Shown piece after piece: positions 53,087-62,505 of a stretch of DNA of 64,000 nucleotides. Positions within the stretch are counted from its first letter, which is position 1. Each line of letters starts with the position of its first letter. The notes below the pieces were generated by a model that had not been told where the DNA came from, did not search any database, and saw nothing but the letters and a program-made list of their open reading frames with translations. The translations under genes and the position numbers were made by a program. This DNA comes from Legionella steelei (GTDB lineage Bacteria > Pseudomonadota > Gammaproteobacteria > Legionellales > Legionellaceae), in contig NZ_LNYY01000019.1 in the NCBI RefSeq assembly GCF_001468005.1, forward strand, positions 590,445-654,444, read 5' to 3'.

Positions 53087-54155
53087 TTGGCACAGTCACC
53101 TGTATGTTGGCAGGCCATTTACTCTTGGGATTCAGCTGAACATAAGCCATGCCGGGTAGTCCAGTTTTTACTGCATAGATGTATTTTTTTAACAGTTTTG
53201 GGGAAATTCGAGCCTTAATGCGAAACATCAGTTTCTGGCGTTCACTCGCCGTTTCAACCGTTTTAGGTGTAAATTGAGCCACATCGGCAACAAAGGTCAC
53301 TTTTGCTGGGATTACGTATTGAGGAATTGCATCAAGCACAAGATGTACAGGGGCACCGATCTGTACCCTTCCAGCCTGTTCTGTTGGTAGGAAAAAGACC
53401 ATATACACATTGGTCAAATCCACCATGTTCAATACTTTTCCTCCAGCAGCGAGCACTTCTCCTGGTTGAGCAACACGAAATTGAATACGTCCATCAAGAG
53501 GTGCGACCAAGGTACTGTCTTTAATATCTACCTTCAGACGCTCTACAGTGGCATCTGCTGCATCAACGGATAATTCTGCACCACTGACCTGTGCTTCTGC
53601 GGTTGCTATCATGGCATCCTTTTCAGCAACTTGGGCATTTGCTGCTTTAAACACTGCCTCTGCACTATAAAAAAGTGCTTTTGCTTCATCCAAACTGTCC
53701 ACAGAAGCTGCTCCTTTAGCCACCAGCTTTTCAACTCGAAACAATCGATTTTTTGCTAAATTTAACTCAGCTTGACGCTGTGCTACCGTAGCCAGGGCAA
53801 CTTCTTTTTCATTTTTCCGTTGGATAACCTGATACTTGGCACTAATCACATTACTTTGAGCTTCTTTGTATTTAGCTTTTGCTTCGCGAAGTTGAGCCTC
53901 AAGGGAATCGGTATCCATTATGGCGAGTACTTGACCTGCCTTTACAAAATCACCCTCGTCAACCAGGATTTTTTTTATCCTACCTGCAACTTTAGTATCA
54001 ATATCAACTTCTATCGCTTCAATCCGTCCATTACCACTGGCAAAATCACTACCAAGTTCTCTTGGTTGAAAGTATTTCCAGACGGAGAATAAAAAAATAC
54101 CTAAAATGATTACAGTAATTCCCAGCAGCAATTTTGATTTCTTGCCTTGTATCAT
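53079..54155 (-). CDS. yhiI: HlyD-family membrane fusion protein (YhiI-like)
   Basis: 358 residues, AAGGGG before ATG. An N-terminal anchor ([18 protein letters not shown]) is followed by a lipoyl-like part ([20 protein letters not shown]), a long coiled coil (about 100-220, [18 protein letters not shown] and onward) and a beta-barrel part with [20 protein letters not shown]. It bridges the inner-membrane ABC exporter to the outer membrane. It is the first gene of a three-gene operon; the stop overlaps the next start. Confidence 0.93.
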   Translation of the reverse strand: MIQGKKSKLLLGITVIILGIFLFSVWKYFQPRELGSDFASGNGRIEAIEVDIDTKVAGRIKKILVDEGDFVKAGQVLAIMDTDSLEAQLREAKAKYKEAQSNVISAKYQVIQRKNEKEVALATVAQRQAELNLAKNRLFRVEKLVAKGAASVDSLDEAKALFYSAEAVFKAANAQVAEKDAMIATAEAQVSGAELSVDAADATVERLKVDIKDSTLVAPLDGRIQFRVAQPGEVLAAGGKVLNMVDLTNVYMVFFLPTEQAGRVQIGAPVHLVLDAIPQYVIPAKVTFVADVAQFTPKTVETASERQKLMFRIKARISPKLLKKYIYAVKTGLPGMAYVQLNPKSKWPANIQVTVPND

Positions 54156-54581
54156 TTTATAAGCCCCTTATAGGCTAATATTTTTCATGTCTATGCCCCT
54201 TGCATTGAACGGAGTAATATGCTTTTATTGCAAGCTCACATGAATTTCATTTATATTTCAATAAGTTTAGTTACTTACTAAGATAAATGCCAGCGCTTTA
54301 TGGTTCTAGCAATAACGGGGCTAGGCTGAGTAGAATGGCCGGAACACCCCGGCTCCGTTTGGAGGTAAATTTCAAATGAGAATCATTTTGAAATCAATAA
54401 GGCATCAAAAAGAAATCAAAAAGGTAATACTGATTAGATGCTTGCTATAGTCCGAAATGCTTAAGATCACGAGATAGGATGATCGAACCTGCATTATACC
54501 GTTTTGGTCAAGTGTATCATCCATTTTTACTTGTTTTGGGTGACGGACTTTATCACAATAACAGAGTCCGTGTGTAATATT
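54156..54581. other. Intergenic region with a Fur-like box and an imperfect inverted repeat
   Basis: About 425 bases upstream of the ABC operon. TGAGAATCATTTTGA at 54377-54391 matches the 7-1-7 Fur consensus at 12 of 14 positions, but it lies about 220 bp from the operon start. An imperfect inverted repeat of AACGG.GC and GGCTCCGTT at 54315-54359 is nearby. No gene found. Confidence 0.3.
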
Positions 54582-54785
54582 TTAAGCTGTTGACAACGGC
54601 TTGATAGCGCGGCCGCATAGATACAAATTCTGACTATCATCCACATTAATTTGTGTTGCTATTCGCTCAATGATTTTATAAGGAATTTCAGTCAAATCAC
54701 TGCAAAAAGTGCCAATAAATCTAGCCGTAGTTAACTGAAGCGCATAACCCAACCTGCTAAATTGACCTCGTTTATTTCCTATCCA
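54582..54785 (-). pseudogene. tnpA: tnpA 5'-end remnant of a third Tn3-family element
   Basis: On the minus strand it reads GNKRGQFSRLGYALQLTTAR then FIGTFCSDLTEIPYKIIERI, closely like RRGEQNRLGFALQITTARFL and GTFFTDLS near the N-terminus of the intact tnpA here. It ends at TAA 54582. The rest of the gene is absent. It directly abuts the cytochrome gene end, so an old insertion or deletion scar lies here. Confidence 0.75.
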
Positions 54786-55160
54786 TTAATTATCTATTGT
54801 AATGTTTGCCATATAATAAATAGCTTCTTTTATAGCTTTATCAGAACAATTTTTATGAGGCACATCAGCTTCTTTACATAAACCACCATGAGGCATTAAT
54901 CCTTTTCCAATACTTGCTTTGTAGAATAAATAATCAATTGCTGTTTTAAATTGGTCTGGGTGGTCTTTCGATTCAATTTCAGCTTTATTAAATCTGATAC
55001 TCCAGGCTTTTTTATCAAAGGCAGCAGGAGCATGCATCCTTTTAGCAAAGGGAGGAGCATGGCAAGTTTTGCATGTTATTTCATAGGTATTCCTACCTAA
55101 ATCACTGGCTATTAAGGGCGTAGTAAATGCAATCAGAAGAGTAAATAGTCTATTTTTCAT
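54786..55160 (-). CDS. Exported cytochrome c (c5-like)
   Basis: 124 residues from ATG 55160 (AAAGGA upstream). Signal peptide MKNRLFTLLIAFTTPLIASD. A single haem site CKTCH lies near residue 30, followed by APPFAKRMHAP and a later KGLMPHGGLCK that supplies the Met ligand. Two more cysteines (GLCKEADVPHKNC) may pair, as in cytochrome c5. Electron carrier in the periplasm. The longer frame from 55259 lacks a signal peptide. Confidence 0.85.
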   Translation of the reverse strand: MKNRLFTLLIAFTTPLIASDLGRNTYEITCKTCHAPPFAKRMHAPAAFDKKAWSIRFNKAEIESKDHPDQFKTAIDYLFYKASIGKGLMPHGGLCKEADVPHKNCSDKAIKEAIYYMANITIDN

Positions 55161-55305
55161 TCTATGTCCTTTATAAAAGTAATACGAACCTATAAAATCG
55201 AAGCTAGTTTCCGATTTTAACATTTTGCTACTGAAAAATCTTATTGGATTTTCGTTCATATAATGAATTAAAATGCGAATATATTTGCTGATTCCCTAAA
55301 TATTT

Positions 55306-56304
55306 ATGAAAATTTCTTTTTTTAGCACACAAAGATATGAACGGCCCATTTTTGATCAAGTAAATCAACTCCATCATCATGAAATTAATTATTATGATTT
55401 CCATCTGAATTCAGGAAGTGTCGGGGCAGTTCCTCCAACAGATGCCGTATGTTGTTTTGTGAATGATTCCATTAATGCCAAAGTAATTGATGGACTTTAT
55501 GAGCGTGGTGTCCTGCTAATCGCTTTACGCTCTGCAGGATATAACCACGTTGATTATGCTTATGCACAAAAAAAAGGAATAAGCATCTGCAGGGTTCCCT
55601 CCTATTCGCCACAAGCGATTGCAGAACATACCGTAGCATTAATTTTATGCCTCAATAGAAAAGTTCACCAAGCCTATAATAGAGTAAGAGAAGGAAATTT
55701 TTCTCTCAATGGATTAATGGGATTTAACTTATATCAAAAAACAGTAGGAATTATTGGCACAGGACAAATAGGTACTTCTCTAGCCAATATTCTTAATGGT
55801 TTTGGTTGTACAATCCTTGCTTTCGACCCGAAACCTAATGAATGTTGTATCAAACTTGGAGTAGATTATACAAGTTTAGATTCATTATTGAAAAACTCAG
55901 ATATAGTGAGTCTACATTGCCCATTAAACGACAATACATCCCATATAATCGATTACCAAGCTCTAGAAAAAATGAAACAAGGAGCGATGCTTATTAACAC
56001 TGGTCGAGGAAAGCTTCTTGACACAAAAGCAGTTATAGAGGCACTAAAAAGTAAAAAATTAAGTTCTCTCGGAATTGATGTATATGAAGAAGAGGAACCA
56101 TTGTTTTTTGAAGATCATTCCTCTGAAATTATTGATGATGATGTATTTTGTAGGTTACAAACTTTTCCAAACGTACTTATTACTGGTCATCAGGGTTTTT
56201 TCACACAAGAGGCCATACAGAATATTGCGTCTACAACATTGGATAATATAAGTAACTTTGAGAAAAAAACAGGCCCAATCTATTTGGTCACAACTCCATT
56301 ATAA
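55306..56304 (+). CDS. ldhA: D-lactate dehydrogenase (fermentative, LdhA-type)
   Basis: 332 residues, a D-2-hydroxyacid dehydrogenase that reduces pyruvate to D-lactate with NADH. Landmarks: LIALRSAGYNHVDY, VGIIGTGQIGTSLANIL (NAD loop), INTGRGKLLDT (catalytic Arg), IDVYEEEEPLFFED (typical of LdhA) and ITGHQGFFTQEA (catalytic His). Full length. No clear ribosome-binding site. The next frame begins 14 bp after the stop. Confidence 0.94.
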   Translation: MKISFFSTQRYERPIFDQVNQLHHHEINYYDFHLNSGSVGAVPPTDAVCCFVNDSINAKVIDGLYERGVLLIALRSAGYNHVDYAYAQKKGISICRVPSYSPQAIAEHTVALILCLNRKVHQAYNRVREGNFSLNGLMGFNLYQKTVGIIGTGQIGTSLANILNGFGCTILAFDPKPNECCIKLGVDYTSLDSLLKNSDIVSLHCPLNDNTSHIIDYQALEKMKQGAMLINTGRGKLLDTKAVIEALKSKKLSSLGIDVYEEEEPLFFEDHSSEIIDDDVFCRLQTFPNVLITGHQGFFTQEAIQNIASTTLDNISNFEKKTGPIYLVTTPL

Positions 56305-56317
56305 AATCCAGATTTTT

Positions 56318-57142
56318 ATGAACAATATATCGAACAAAATTGATCTTTTAATTAATGAAGCCAAGTTACACCTTAATGAGACTCAATCTCTATTAAGTAA
56401 ACTTCTACAAGTAACAACTGATACTGAAGATGATGGCTCTTCTGATGAAGATAAAATACTTAAAATTCAATTAACGCTGCAATATCGTTTAAGCTGTGAA
56501 GATGCTTTGAGCTTTTTATTAAGTCTTGATCATAATTTATTGTATTATCTTGGAATTCAACCGAAGCAGTCTGCTAAAATGAATATGGATCGATTAGCCT
56601 ATGCAGTAGGTAATGAAGATTTAAAGCAGATCCTAAATATTTTAGCCATATTAACTGGTTCTCTGTCTAAAATCGTTGCGCGATATAAAAACACCCATAC
56701 TTCTTTTGCATTACGGGATAGGGGCTCTAAAAAACATCACGTTATAACAAAAGAATTCACGAGACTACTAGACAAACAAAATCAGTTTTTAGACGTGTTG
56801 CACAAGCTTGATCAGGAAATGGAGCAGATTATAAAACTGCAAGCTGGAGAGCCTATTTTTGATTACATTGCTGCCTTAAGGGGACCTATTTCACATTTTC
56901 ACCAAGCTATCATGAATGGTCTTGAACAGGGAAAACAGCTCTACCTCCAAGTAAATCAAACACCTTTGCTTGACTACCAACTCAATAGTTTGCTTAAAGA
57001 AACGGAGCACGTACTTCATTTAATGCCTAGTGCCGATAACTCTCACCCCAATTACCCTATTAAACAATTTGATCACCCAGTAACATCTGAACAATTAGAA
57101 CAACGTGCTGCCGCAAAACGATTACGGCCTTTTTTTGGATAA
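56318..57142 (+). CDS. Hypothetical protein, 274 residues
   Basis: Start taken at ATG 56318; the frame is open from 56258 but there it overlaps ldhA. It is helical and charged, with predicted coiled coil near residues 1-35 and 155-190 (KQNQFLDVLHKLDQEMEQII). Ends with basic RAAAKRLRPFFG. No family recognised. Possibly co-transcribed with ldhA (13-bp gap). Confidence 0.65.
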   Translation: MNNISNKIDLLINEAKLHLNETQSLLSKLLQVTTDTEDDGSSDEDKILKIQLTLQYRLSCEDALSFLLSLDHNLLYYLGIQPKQSAKMNMDRLAYAVGNEDLKQILNILAILTGSLSKIVARYKNTHTSFALRDRGSKKHHVITKEFTRLLDKQNQFLDVLHKLDQEMEQIIKLQAGEPIFDYIAALRGPISHFHQAIMNGLEQGKQLYLQVNQTPLLDYQLNSLLKETEHVLHLMPSADNSHPNYPIKQFDHPVTSEQLEQRAAAKRLRPFFG

Positions 57143-57149
57143 ATAATCT

Positions 57150-57204
57150 GTATACGAGCAAAATTTGAACTAGTCAGGTTGCTTAAATCGGTTGGCCGTT
57201 CCAT
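57150..57204 (-). pseudogene. IS-transposase N-terminal scrap, second copy
   Basis: ATG 57204 reads MERPTDLSNLTSSNFARI and runs antisense into the previous gene's end. It shares the ATGGxxCGxCCAACCGATTTAAG core with the scrap at 23059. The pattern resembles the N-terminus of IS5/IS4-type transposases. Confidence 0.35.
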
Positions 57205-57274
57205 TACTCCCCCTGACCCAAAATAGCTTATCGATAAGTGGGAATCAGCGCTTCATAGTTTAGAAATAATGACT

Positions 57275-58477
57275 TTATCTGGGAGTTAAACCACAAGATA
57301 AATTCGTTTTATCTTTTTTGTCTGCCGTCTTTATCCCTTTAAAAAAGGAGAAAGTCGCTCTATCTTGCCATATGACAAGCTCTCTACACGGCTCGGGCGA
57401 TTCTATTTGAGGCTCTTCTAATTTAAGTCTCGCAAAATCTAATTCAATGACATCTGATTCATCGTCAAGAAAAGTTATAGTGACTGTTGAATGCTTTTGT
57501 TGCGAACTACTTGTCGTGGTATCTTCATCAAGATCTTCCGCAATAGTTGTCAGAGAAGATGCATCAGAGTTTTGTGCGATACCACTCTCACTAACATCCA
57601 ATTCATCTTCAGGAAAAGTTATAGAGACGACTGAAAGTCCTTCTTCTATGCTTATTGAACAACTATCTGCTTCTTCGATAGTAACCATAGAAGATGTATA
57701 AGCAGCAACTAGCTCTTTAAAAGTTGGTAACGGCGTTGCTTTAAAAGTACTCATATCAGGAGAGCAGTTTGAGCGGTTTTTCTGGATTAATGCATCACTA
57801 ACTTTTATCGAGTGTTTATGATCATGAGCATAACCCGCCTTGACTAATTTTACTCCTCCATCATTATCATACGAGTTAAGGCAAGCGCGTTTCCTTATGT
57901 CTAGACTACCTTGTTCATTTAACATCGGTTGAGGTATATAAACTAACGCAGCATAATAATTAACCGTTACTTCTTTGTAGCCATCGCCTAACTCTTGTCC
58001 AAAATAAGTAGCTAATTGGTTATTATTGTTATTTTCATCACAAATGTATAAATTAATTGCTTTTAAATTTCGAGTTAACTCAGGTGTCAGACCACATTGT
58101 TTCAGGCGCCAAGCCACCGCATTAGTTGTTAATTGATATGGTTCTTGAGCAAAAAATTCATAATAGACTTGATTAACATTAATCACATAATCAGGATCTC
58201 CGGTTCCATCCGCAAGAACGTAAATTACGGTATCGCTGGTTAAATTTTCCTGAGTAAATTTAAATTGGACATCATACCCATCATAATCTTGTTCATTTTC
58301 ATCAGGATGACGATACACAATTATGTCTGGAATTTTCTTTTTTTCTGCAGATCTTAAGTTATAGCGCCAGTCTAATGCTCTCATATATAAGGAGTAATTA
58401 TTTTCACTTACTGTAAATGGTATAAATAGGATAACTTTAGGTGTGGACTGCGATTGCGGGACTGATTTTTCAAACAT
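57275..58477 (-). CDS. Orphan acidic protein, putative effector
   Basis: 400 residues, ATG 58477. The N-terminal 240 residues are an alpha/beta domain (VILFIPFTVSENNYSLYMRA, DTVIYVLADGTGDPDYVINV) with no family match. The second part is acidic and Ser-rich with two related strands, VVSITFPEDELDV (near 285) and VTITFLDDESDVIELD (near 340). The end is basic, KTADKKDKTNLSCGLTPR. No signal peptide. The composition fits a secreted effector, but this is inference. Confidence 0.6.
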   Translation of the reverse strand: MFEKSVPQSQSTPKVILFIPFTVSENNYSLYMRALDWRYNLRSAEKKKIPDIIVYRHPDENEQDYDGYDVQFKFTQENLTSDTVIYVLADGTGDPDYVINVNQVYYEFFAQEPYQLTTNAVAWRLKQCGLTPELTRNLKAINLYICDENNNNNQLATYFGQELGDGYKEVTVNYYAALVYIPQPMLNEQGSLDIRKRACLNSYDNDGGVKLVKAGYAHDHKHSIKVSDALIQKNRSNCSPDMSTFKATPLPTFKELVAAYTSSMVTIEEADSCSISIEEGLSVVSITFPEDELDVSESGIAQNSDASSLTTIAEDLDEDTTTSSSQQKHSTVTITFLDDESDVIELDFARLKLEEPQIESPEPCRELVIWQDRATFSFFKGIKTADKKDKTNLSCGLTPR

Positions 58478-58623
58478 AATTAACGTGTTTTAAATAATAA
58501 ATGCGGAATTATATAATTTCTTGATTAAGATAGTATTAAGAAATAAATTCTTATGAAGTTTCATTGATATAAAAACCGTTTTTGAATAAAAGCATCAGCT
58601 ACGTGTTTAACCATAATTGTGAG

Positions 58624-59178
58624 TTAGTGAATTTTCTTTTCAATAAAATCATGATTAACAAAACCCATTAGCAGTGTTTGTACTGCATTTTCCCCCATTT
58701 TTTCTCTGGGACAAAAATCCATCGCAACAGCAAAGCCTATTTCTTTCAAAGACTCATCCCATCCTGTCTCTTTGTTCAAAATTGGTTTTATTTTTTCAAA
58801 TAAAGAGTCTACAAAAATATCGTCCATAGAAAGAGATTGCTGCTTTTGAGGTTTATTAATAAGCATTGTTTTTATCGTGGTATAAAGTGCATAGTTCAAT
58901 AGATATAAGGCAGATTCCTGCGCCACATATACTTGATCCAAACTGATCTTCTGCTCTTGAATATACAAATGAGTCATATGATAGTTCTCCGGGCAAAACT
59001 CGTGCTCAATAAAGTCCTTTTGCTGAGCGTTATGTACTTCACATCGGAAAAGTAAATACTCTTCGTGTTGTGAATCAAGGGTCGAAATTTTAAAACAGCC
59101 TTGAAAAATATTAGGCTGGTTCCAAACAGTTACCAAGATTAAAGTTTCAATATTTATGTCGATAGGACTCATTTTCAT
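58624..59178 (-). CDS. Hypothetical protein, 184 residues
   Basis: Starts MKMSPIDINIETLILVTVWN; it may begin at either Met. It is soluble and has a mixed alpha/beta layout (LFRCEVHNAQQKDFIEHEF and FCPENYHMTHLYI). No family recognised. It lies between the acidic orphan and the FAD gene, on the same strand. Confidence 0.6.
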   Translation of the reverse strand: MKMSPIDINIETLILVTVWNQPNIFQGCFKISTLDSQHEEYLLFRCEVHNAQQKDFIEHEFCPENYHMTHLYIQEQKISLDQVYVAQESALYLLNYALYTTIKTMLINKPQKQQSLSMDDIFVDSLFEKIKPILNKETGWDESLKEIGFAVAMDFCPREKMGENAVQTLLMGFVNHDFIEKKIH

Positions 59179-59283
59179 TAATACATTTCATTTTTGTTTA
59201 CTAGTGTACAAATAGATAACATATGGGGCAAGATATGATTTTCCAGTGAGTCATAAATTTGAAAAATACGAAATAAGGCCCTC

Positions 59284-60489
59284 TTAACCTTTATGAATTG
59301 GAACGACTTGTTGGACTTTACCGCTAAACTTAGCACCTATAGTTAAAATAGCTGGAAATTGTTTGATTACAGGTAATAGTAACGATCTAGGCCAAGATTT
59401 CATCATAGCCAATTGTGCAAAAAGGGAAGAAACGTGAATGCGTGTACTAAAATATTTACGCCATTGCTTTGAGTAATAATTACCAACCTCGTCCAAATGC
59501 CCTATCCCCTTATGATTCGATTTAAACTGTATTAAACAGTGTGCCAGTAACCAGGCAGATTGCATCGCCATACTGATTCCTTCAGCAACAACCGGATGTG
59601 CTTCTCCCGCAATATTACCTACAAAAAAAATACCTTCGCTATAACAAGAGCGAATCCCCGGTCTAATCGGCCCTGCTGCCAACCAGTCTCCCTTACGTTC
59701 TGCACTGCTAAGAGCTTCTCTAACCCCGCGGCATTGGCTCAATAGATGTTGATAAACTGCTTCCCCTGCTTGTATCCCTGGAGTTTTTGAGCGCAAATCA
59801 TGTAGTGCATCACGTCGAATACAACAAGAAAGAGTGACTTTCTGCAGGCTACTGTGCACAATTCCTCCGTATCCGCCAGGAAATGCAAGTAACGGCATCA
59901 AATTTGTAGGTAAATTGGTGTTATTAAAATGTGCTTTAAATGCTAAAAGATCAGAAGCTTGATGCATTTTAGTTTCTGAGTGCACAATCTTTTTTTCCCA
60001 TGAGCCATGGGCAATAACAACTAGTGGAGCAATGATCTCACTGGTTTTATTATTTTCCTTTATAGAGCAAATGAATACCCTGTCTTCTCGACAACGGTGT
60101 AAATTTATAGCCTCACAAGGCTGCCAAACATGTACCCCTCTCAATTTGGCTTGCTCTATAAGCTCTGTATCAAGATACTCTCGTGCTAACGCCCTACCCC
60201 ATAGATTTTTTGAGGCATTAGAGGGAGGCATATTTGCGGTCATTATCACATCATCCGCATATAAACCGACTTTTTTTACTTCAGGACCACCATTTGCTAA
60301 ATAAAACTCTTCTAATCCAAGTTTTTGAAGAAGAGATAAACTTGTAACCGATATAAATTCACCGCAGACTTTTCTACGCGGAAACTGCTTCTTTTCGACC
60401 AAACCTACGTTCCAACCCGCTTCAGCAAGTAATAATGCTGTAGTTGCGCCAGCTGGTCCTCCTCCAATAATGAGCACATCCAAAGTCAT
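59284..60489 (-). CDS. FAD-dependent monooxygenase/reductase of the type III PKS cluster
   Basis: 401 residues. DVLIIGGGPAGATTALLLAE is the FAD loop, RRKVCGEFIS and the later GIFFVGNIAGEAHPVVAEGI (with GD-type ribose contact) place it in the geranylgeranyl-reductase/PHBH-like flavoprotein group. It ends 16 bp from the methyltransferase gene and is transcribed with it. In phenolic-lipid clusters such as Streptomyces srsABC a flavoprotein hydroxylates the resorcinol ring; I infer the same here. RBS GGAAAG. Confidence 0.85.
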   Translation of the reverse strand: MTLDVLIIGGGPAGATTALLLAEAGWNVGLVEKKQFPRRKVCGEFISVTSLSLLQKLGLEEFYLANGGPEVKKVGLYADDVIMTANMPPSNASKNLWGRALAREYLDTELIEQAKLRGVHVWQPCEAINLHRCREDRVFICSIKENNKTSEIIAPLVVIAHGSWEKKIVHSETKMHQASDLLAFKAHFNNTNLPTNLMPLLAFPGGYGGIVHSSLQKVTLSCCIRRDALHDLRSKTPGIQAGEAVYQHLLSQCRGVREALSSAERKGDWLAAGPIRPGIRSCYSEGIFFVGNIAGEAHPVVAEGISMAMQSAWLLAHCLIQFKSNHKGIGHLDEVGNYYSKQWRKYFSTRIHVSSLFAQLAMMKSWPRSLLLPVIKQFPAILTIGAKFSGKVQQVVPIHKG

Positions 60490-60504
60490 AGGCTTTCCAT
60501 AGTA

Positions 60505-61206
60505 CTATTTCAGAATAAGAATACTCCACCAAAATGGGAAGTGCCATTTGAGCTGATAATTTTTAATACCGGCCTGCTGCAATAAAAACTCTAATTCTTT
60601 TCGGGTAAAACTTTTTTGTATGGAAAGCAAACCATCATGTGTAATAAGTCGATTATAAAATAATATAGGACTTATTATTTTATACAGCCAATAAGCAATA
60701 ACGTTGCGATGTAAATCATTAATAATTACCGCTTTACGGGCTGTATCATTAGCTTTTACTAAAAAGGCAATTAATTCTTCATCATCCAGATGATGGCACA
60801 CCAAATTGATTAAAATGATATCCACACTATTTGTGGCTATTTCCAGTTCTGGTTGTTGTTGAATTTTAAACTTAACTGGAGGGTCTTCATTTTTTTGTTG
60901 CCATTCATGCAACTCTTTTTCTGCAAGGTTAATGGCCTCTACAGAAACATCCAATCCCAGCAGGCGCATTTTAGGATAATATTTACTAAGATTAAGTAGG
61001 AATAAGCCTCCACCACATCCAACATCTGTTAGCACCGAATGTTGCGAAAACTGTCGAAGTAAATGTACTGTGTTATTAAAAATACCCATCAACTTATTAA
61101 TTTTAAATAATTTTTTTAAAGACTGCTCATATTCTTGTGATGTATAAAAATCTGGACCGAGATCAATAATTTCCTTTTCCATTGATCGTGTTTTGAATTT
61201 GCCCAT
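60505..61206 (-). CDS. Class I SAM methyltransferase of the type III PKS cluster
   Basis: About 233 residues. Start at ATG 61206 is chosen because the family usually opens like GKFKTRSMEKEIID; ATG 61236 and a TTG at 61263 are alternatives. Motif I is LTDVGCGGGLFLLNL, followed by LLGLDVSVEAINLAE and the D-I-I-L-I-N-L loop near 140. It lies 15 bp ahead of the FAD gene and is divergent from the PKS. It probably O-methylates the PKS product. Confidence 0.85.
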   Translation of the reverse strand: MGKFKTRSMEKEIIDLGPDFYTSQEYEQSLKKLFKINKLMGIFNNTVHLLRQFSQHSVLTDVGCGGGLFLLNLSKYYPKMRLLGLDVSVEAINLAEKELHEWQQKNEDPPVKFKIQQQPELEIATNSVDIILINLVCHHLDDEELIAFLVKANDTARKAVIINDLHRNVIAYWLYKIISPILFYNRLITHDGLLSIQKSFTRKELEFLLQQAGIKNYQLKWHFPFWWSILILK

Positions 61207-61347
61207 GTTATTTCTAAAATAATGAGAGATTTTCATTTTGCATTGTATACTTAAATATTGCAATCAATGATTTAGGTTGATAAATAGATCCGTAAGCAAG
61301 ATAAAATTTGTCTATATGGAAAGGGAAACTTCAAAAAAAGGGAAAAA

Positions 61348-62448
61348 ATGCACGCAAATATTACTGCAATTGGAACAGCAAGCCCCCCGTTTATGCGTAC
61401 ACAAGATGAGATTGCCGAACTTATTTCTATAGGGTTTCATCTTGATGAAACACAAAAGAAAATATTAAAAAAAATCTATAAATCTTCAGGAATTGATACT
61501 CGATATAGTGTATTAACTGATTATTGTAAGCAGCCAGGACAATTTGAGTTTTTTCCTAATACTCCTGAAGAAAGCTTTCCATCAACCTTACAAAGAATGA
61601 TGTTATATAAGGAGAATGCGCTTAATCTAGCCATAACATCCATCGAAAACTGCTTAAACAGTATTGATTTTGACAAAAGTAAAATTACCCATTTAATTAC
61701 AGTCAGTTGTACTGGTATGTATGCACCGGGAATTGACATTGAGATTGTTCATAAACTTAACTTATCCTCTTCCGTTAAGCGAACGGCAATTAATTTTATG
61801 GGTTGTTATGGTGCCTTTAATGGTTTAAAAGTAGCCAATGCGTTTTGTCAAACAGAACCTGATTGCAATGTACTCTTGGTTTGTGTTGAGCTTTGTACGA
61901 TACACTTTCAAAACACTTTTAACATAGAAAACATTATCTCAAATGCTATTTTCGCTGATGGCGCGGCATGCGCTTTAATTCAGGGACAAACCAATCAAAA
62001 ATGTTTTGCTCTTGAATCATTCTATTGTGACTTAGTACCACAAACTAGTCGAGACATGGCATGGACCATTACCAATTATGGATTTGATATCATACTAAGC
62101 TCTTATGTGCCTGAAGCAATTGAAGCAGGTATTTTCATGTTTACTGAAAAACTGCTAAAGCAATCCAATTATTCATTTAATGATATAGATTATTACGCGA
62201 TTCACCCAGGAGGCATTAAAATTTTGCACGCATGCGAGAAAGCATTAAAGATTACAGCGCATGACAATCAATATGCTTATGATGTATTAAAAAATTATGG
62301 GAATATGTCCTCTGCAACCGTATTGTTTGTATTAAAAAACATCTGGGATAAATTAAGTGCTCGAGATGAGGCGAAACATATTTTTAGTTGCGCGTTTGGA
62401 CCAGGATTAACTTTAGAATCGATGATACTCAAAATCCAGCATCATTAA
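61348..62448 (+). CDS. Type III polyketide synthase (chalcone/stilbene-synthase family)
   Basis: 366 residues, RBS AAGGGA. The catalytic triad is intact: Cys153 in FMGCYGAFNGL, His286 in YAIHPGG and Asn319 in NYGNMSSATVLFVL. It extends a CoA- or fatty-acyl starter with malonyl-CoA and cyclises the chain, giving alkylresorcinols or alkylpyrones in other bacteria. Divergent from the methyltransferase/FAD pair, as in phenolic-lipid clusters. The C-terminal GFGPGLT-type motif is present as FGPGLTLE. Product unknown. Confidence 0.95.
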   Translation: MHANITAIGTASPPFMRTQDEIAELISIGFHLDETQKKILKKIYKSSGIDTRYSVLTDYCKQPGQFEFFPNTPEESFPSTLQRMMLYKENALNLAITSIENCLNSIDFDKSKITHLITVSCTGMYAPGIDIEIVHKLNLSSSVKRTAINFMGCYGAFNGLKVANAFCQTEPDCNVLLVCVELCTIHFQNTFNIENIISNAIFADGAACALIQGQTNQKCFALESFYCDLVPQTSRDMAWTITNYGFDIILSSYVPEAIEAGIFMFTEKLLKQSNYSFNDIDYYAIHPGGIKILHACEKALKITAHDNQYAYDVLKNYGNMSSATVLFVLKNIWDKLSARDEAKHIFSCAFGPGLTLESMILKIQHH

Positions 62449-62476
62449 CCATGAAAATTATCCCCTTCTAACCGCT

Positions 62477-62505
62477 ACCCTTGATTTAACAGGTAAGGGT
62501 TTTTT
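62477..62505 (+). terminator. Intrinsic terminator after the type III PKS
   Basis: ACCCTT and AAGGGT form a stem around a 12-base loop and are followed by TTTTT, 28 bases after the stop. Extra pairing is possible inside the loop. It overlaps the end of the convergent ankyrin-like gene. Confidence 0.7.
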
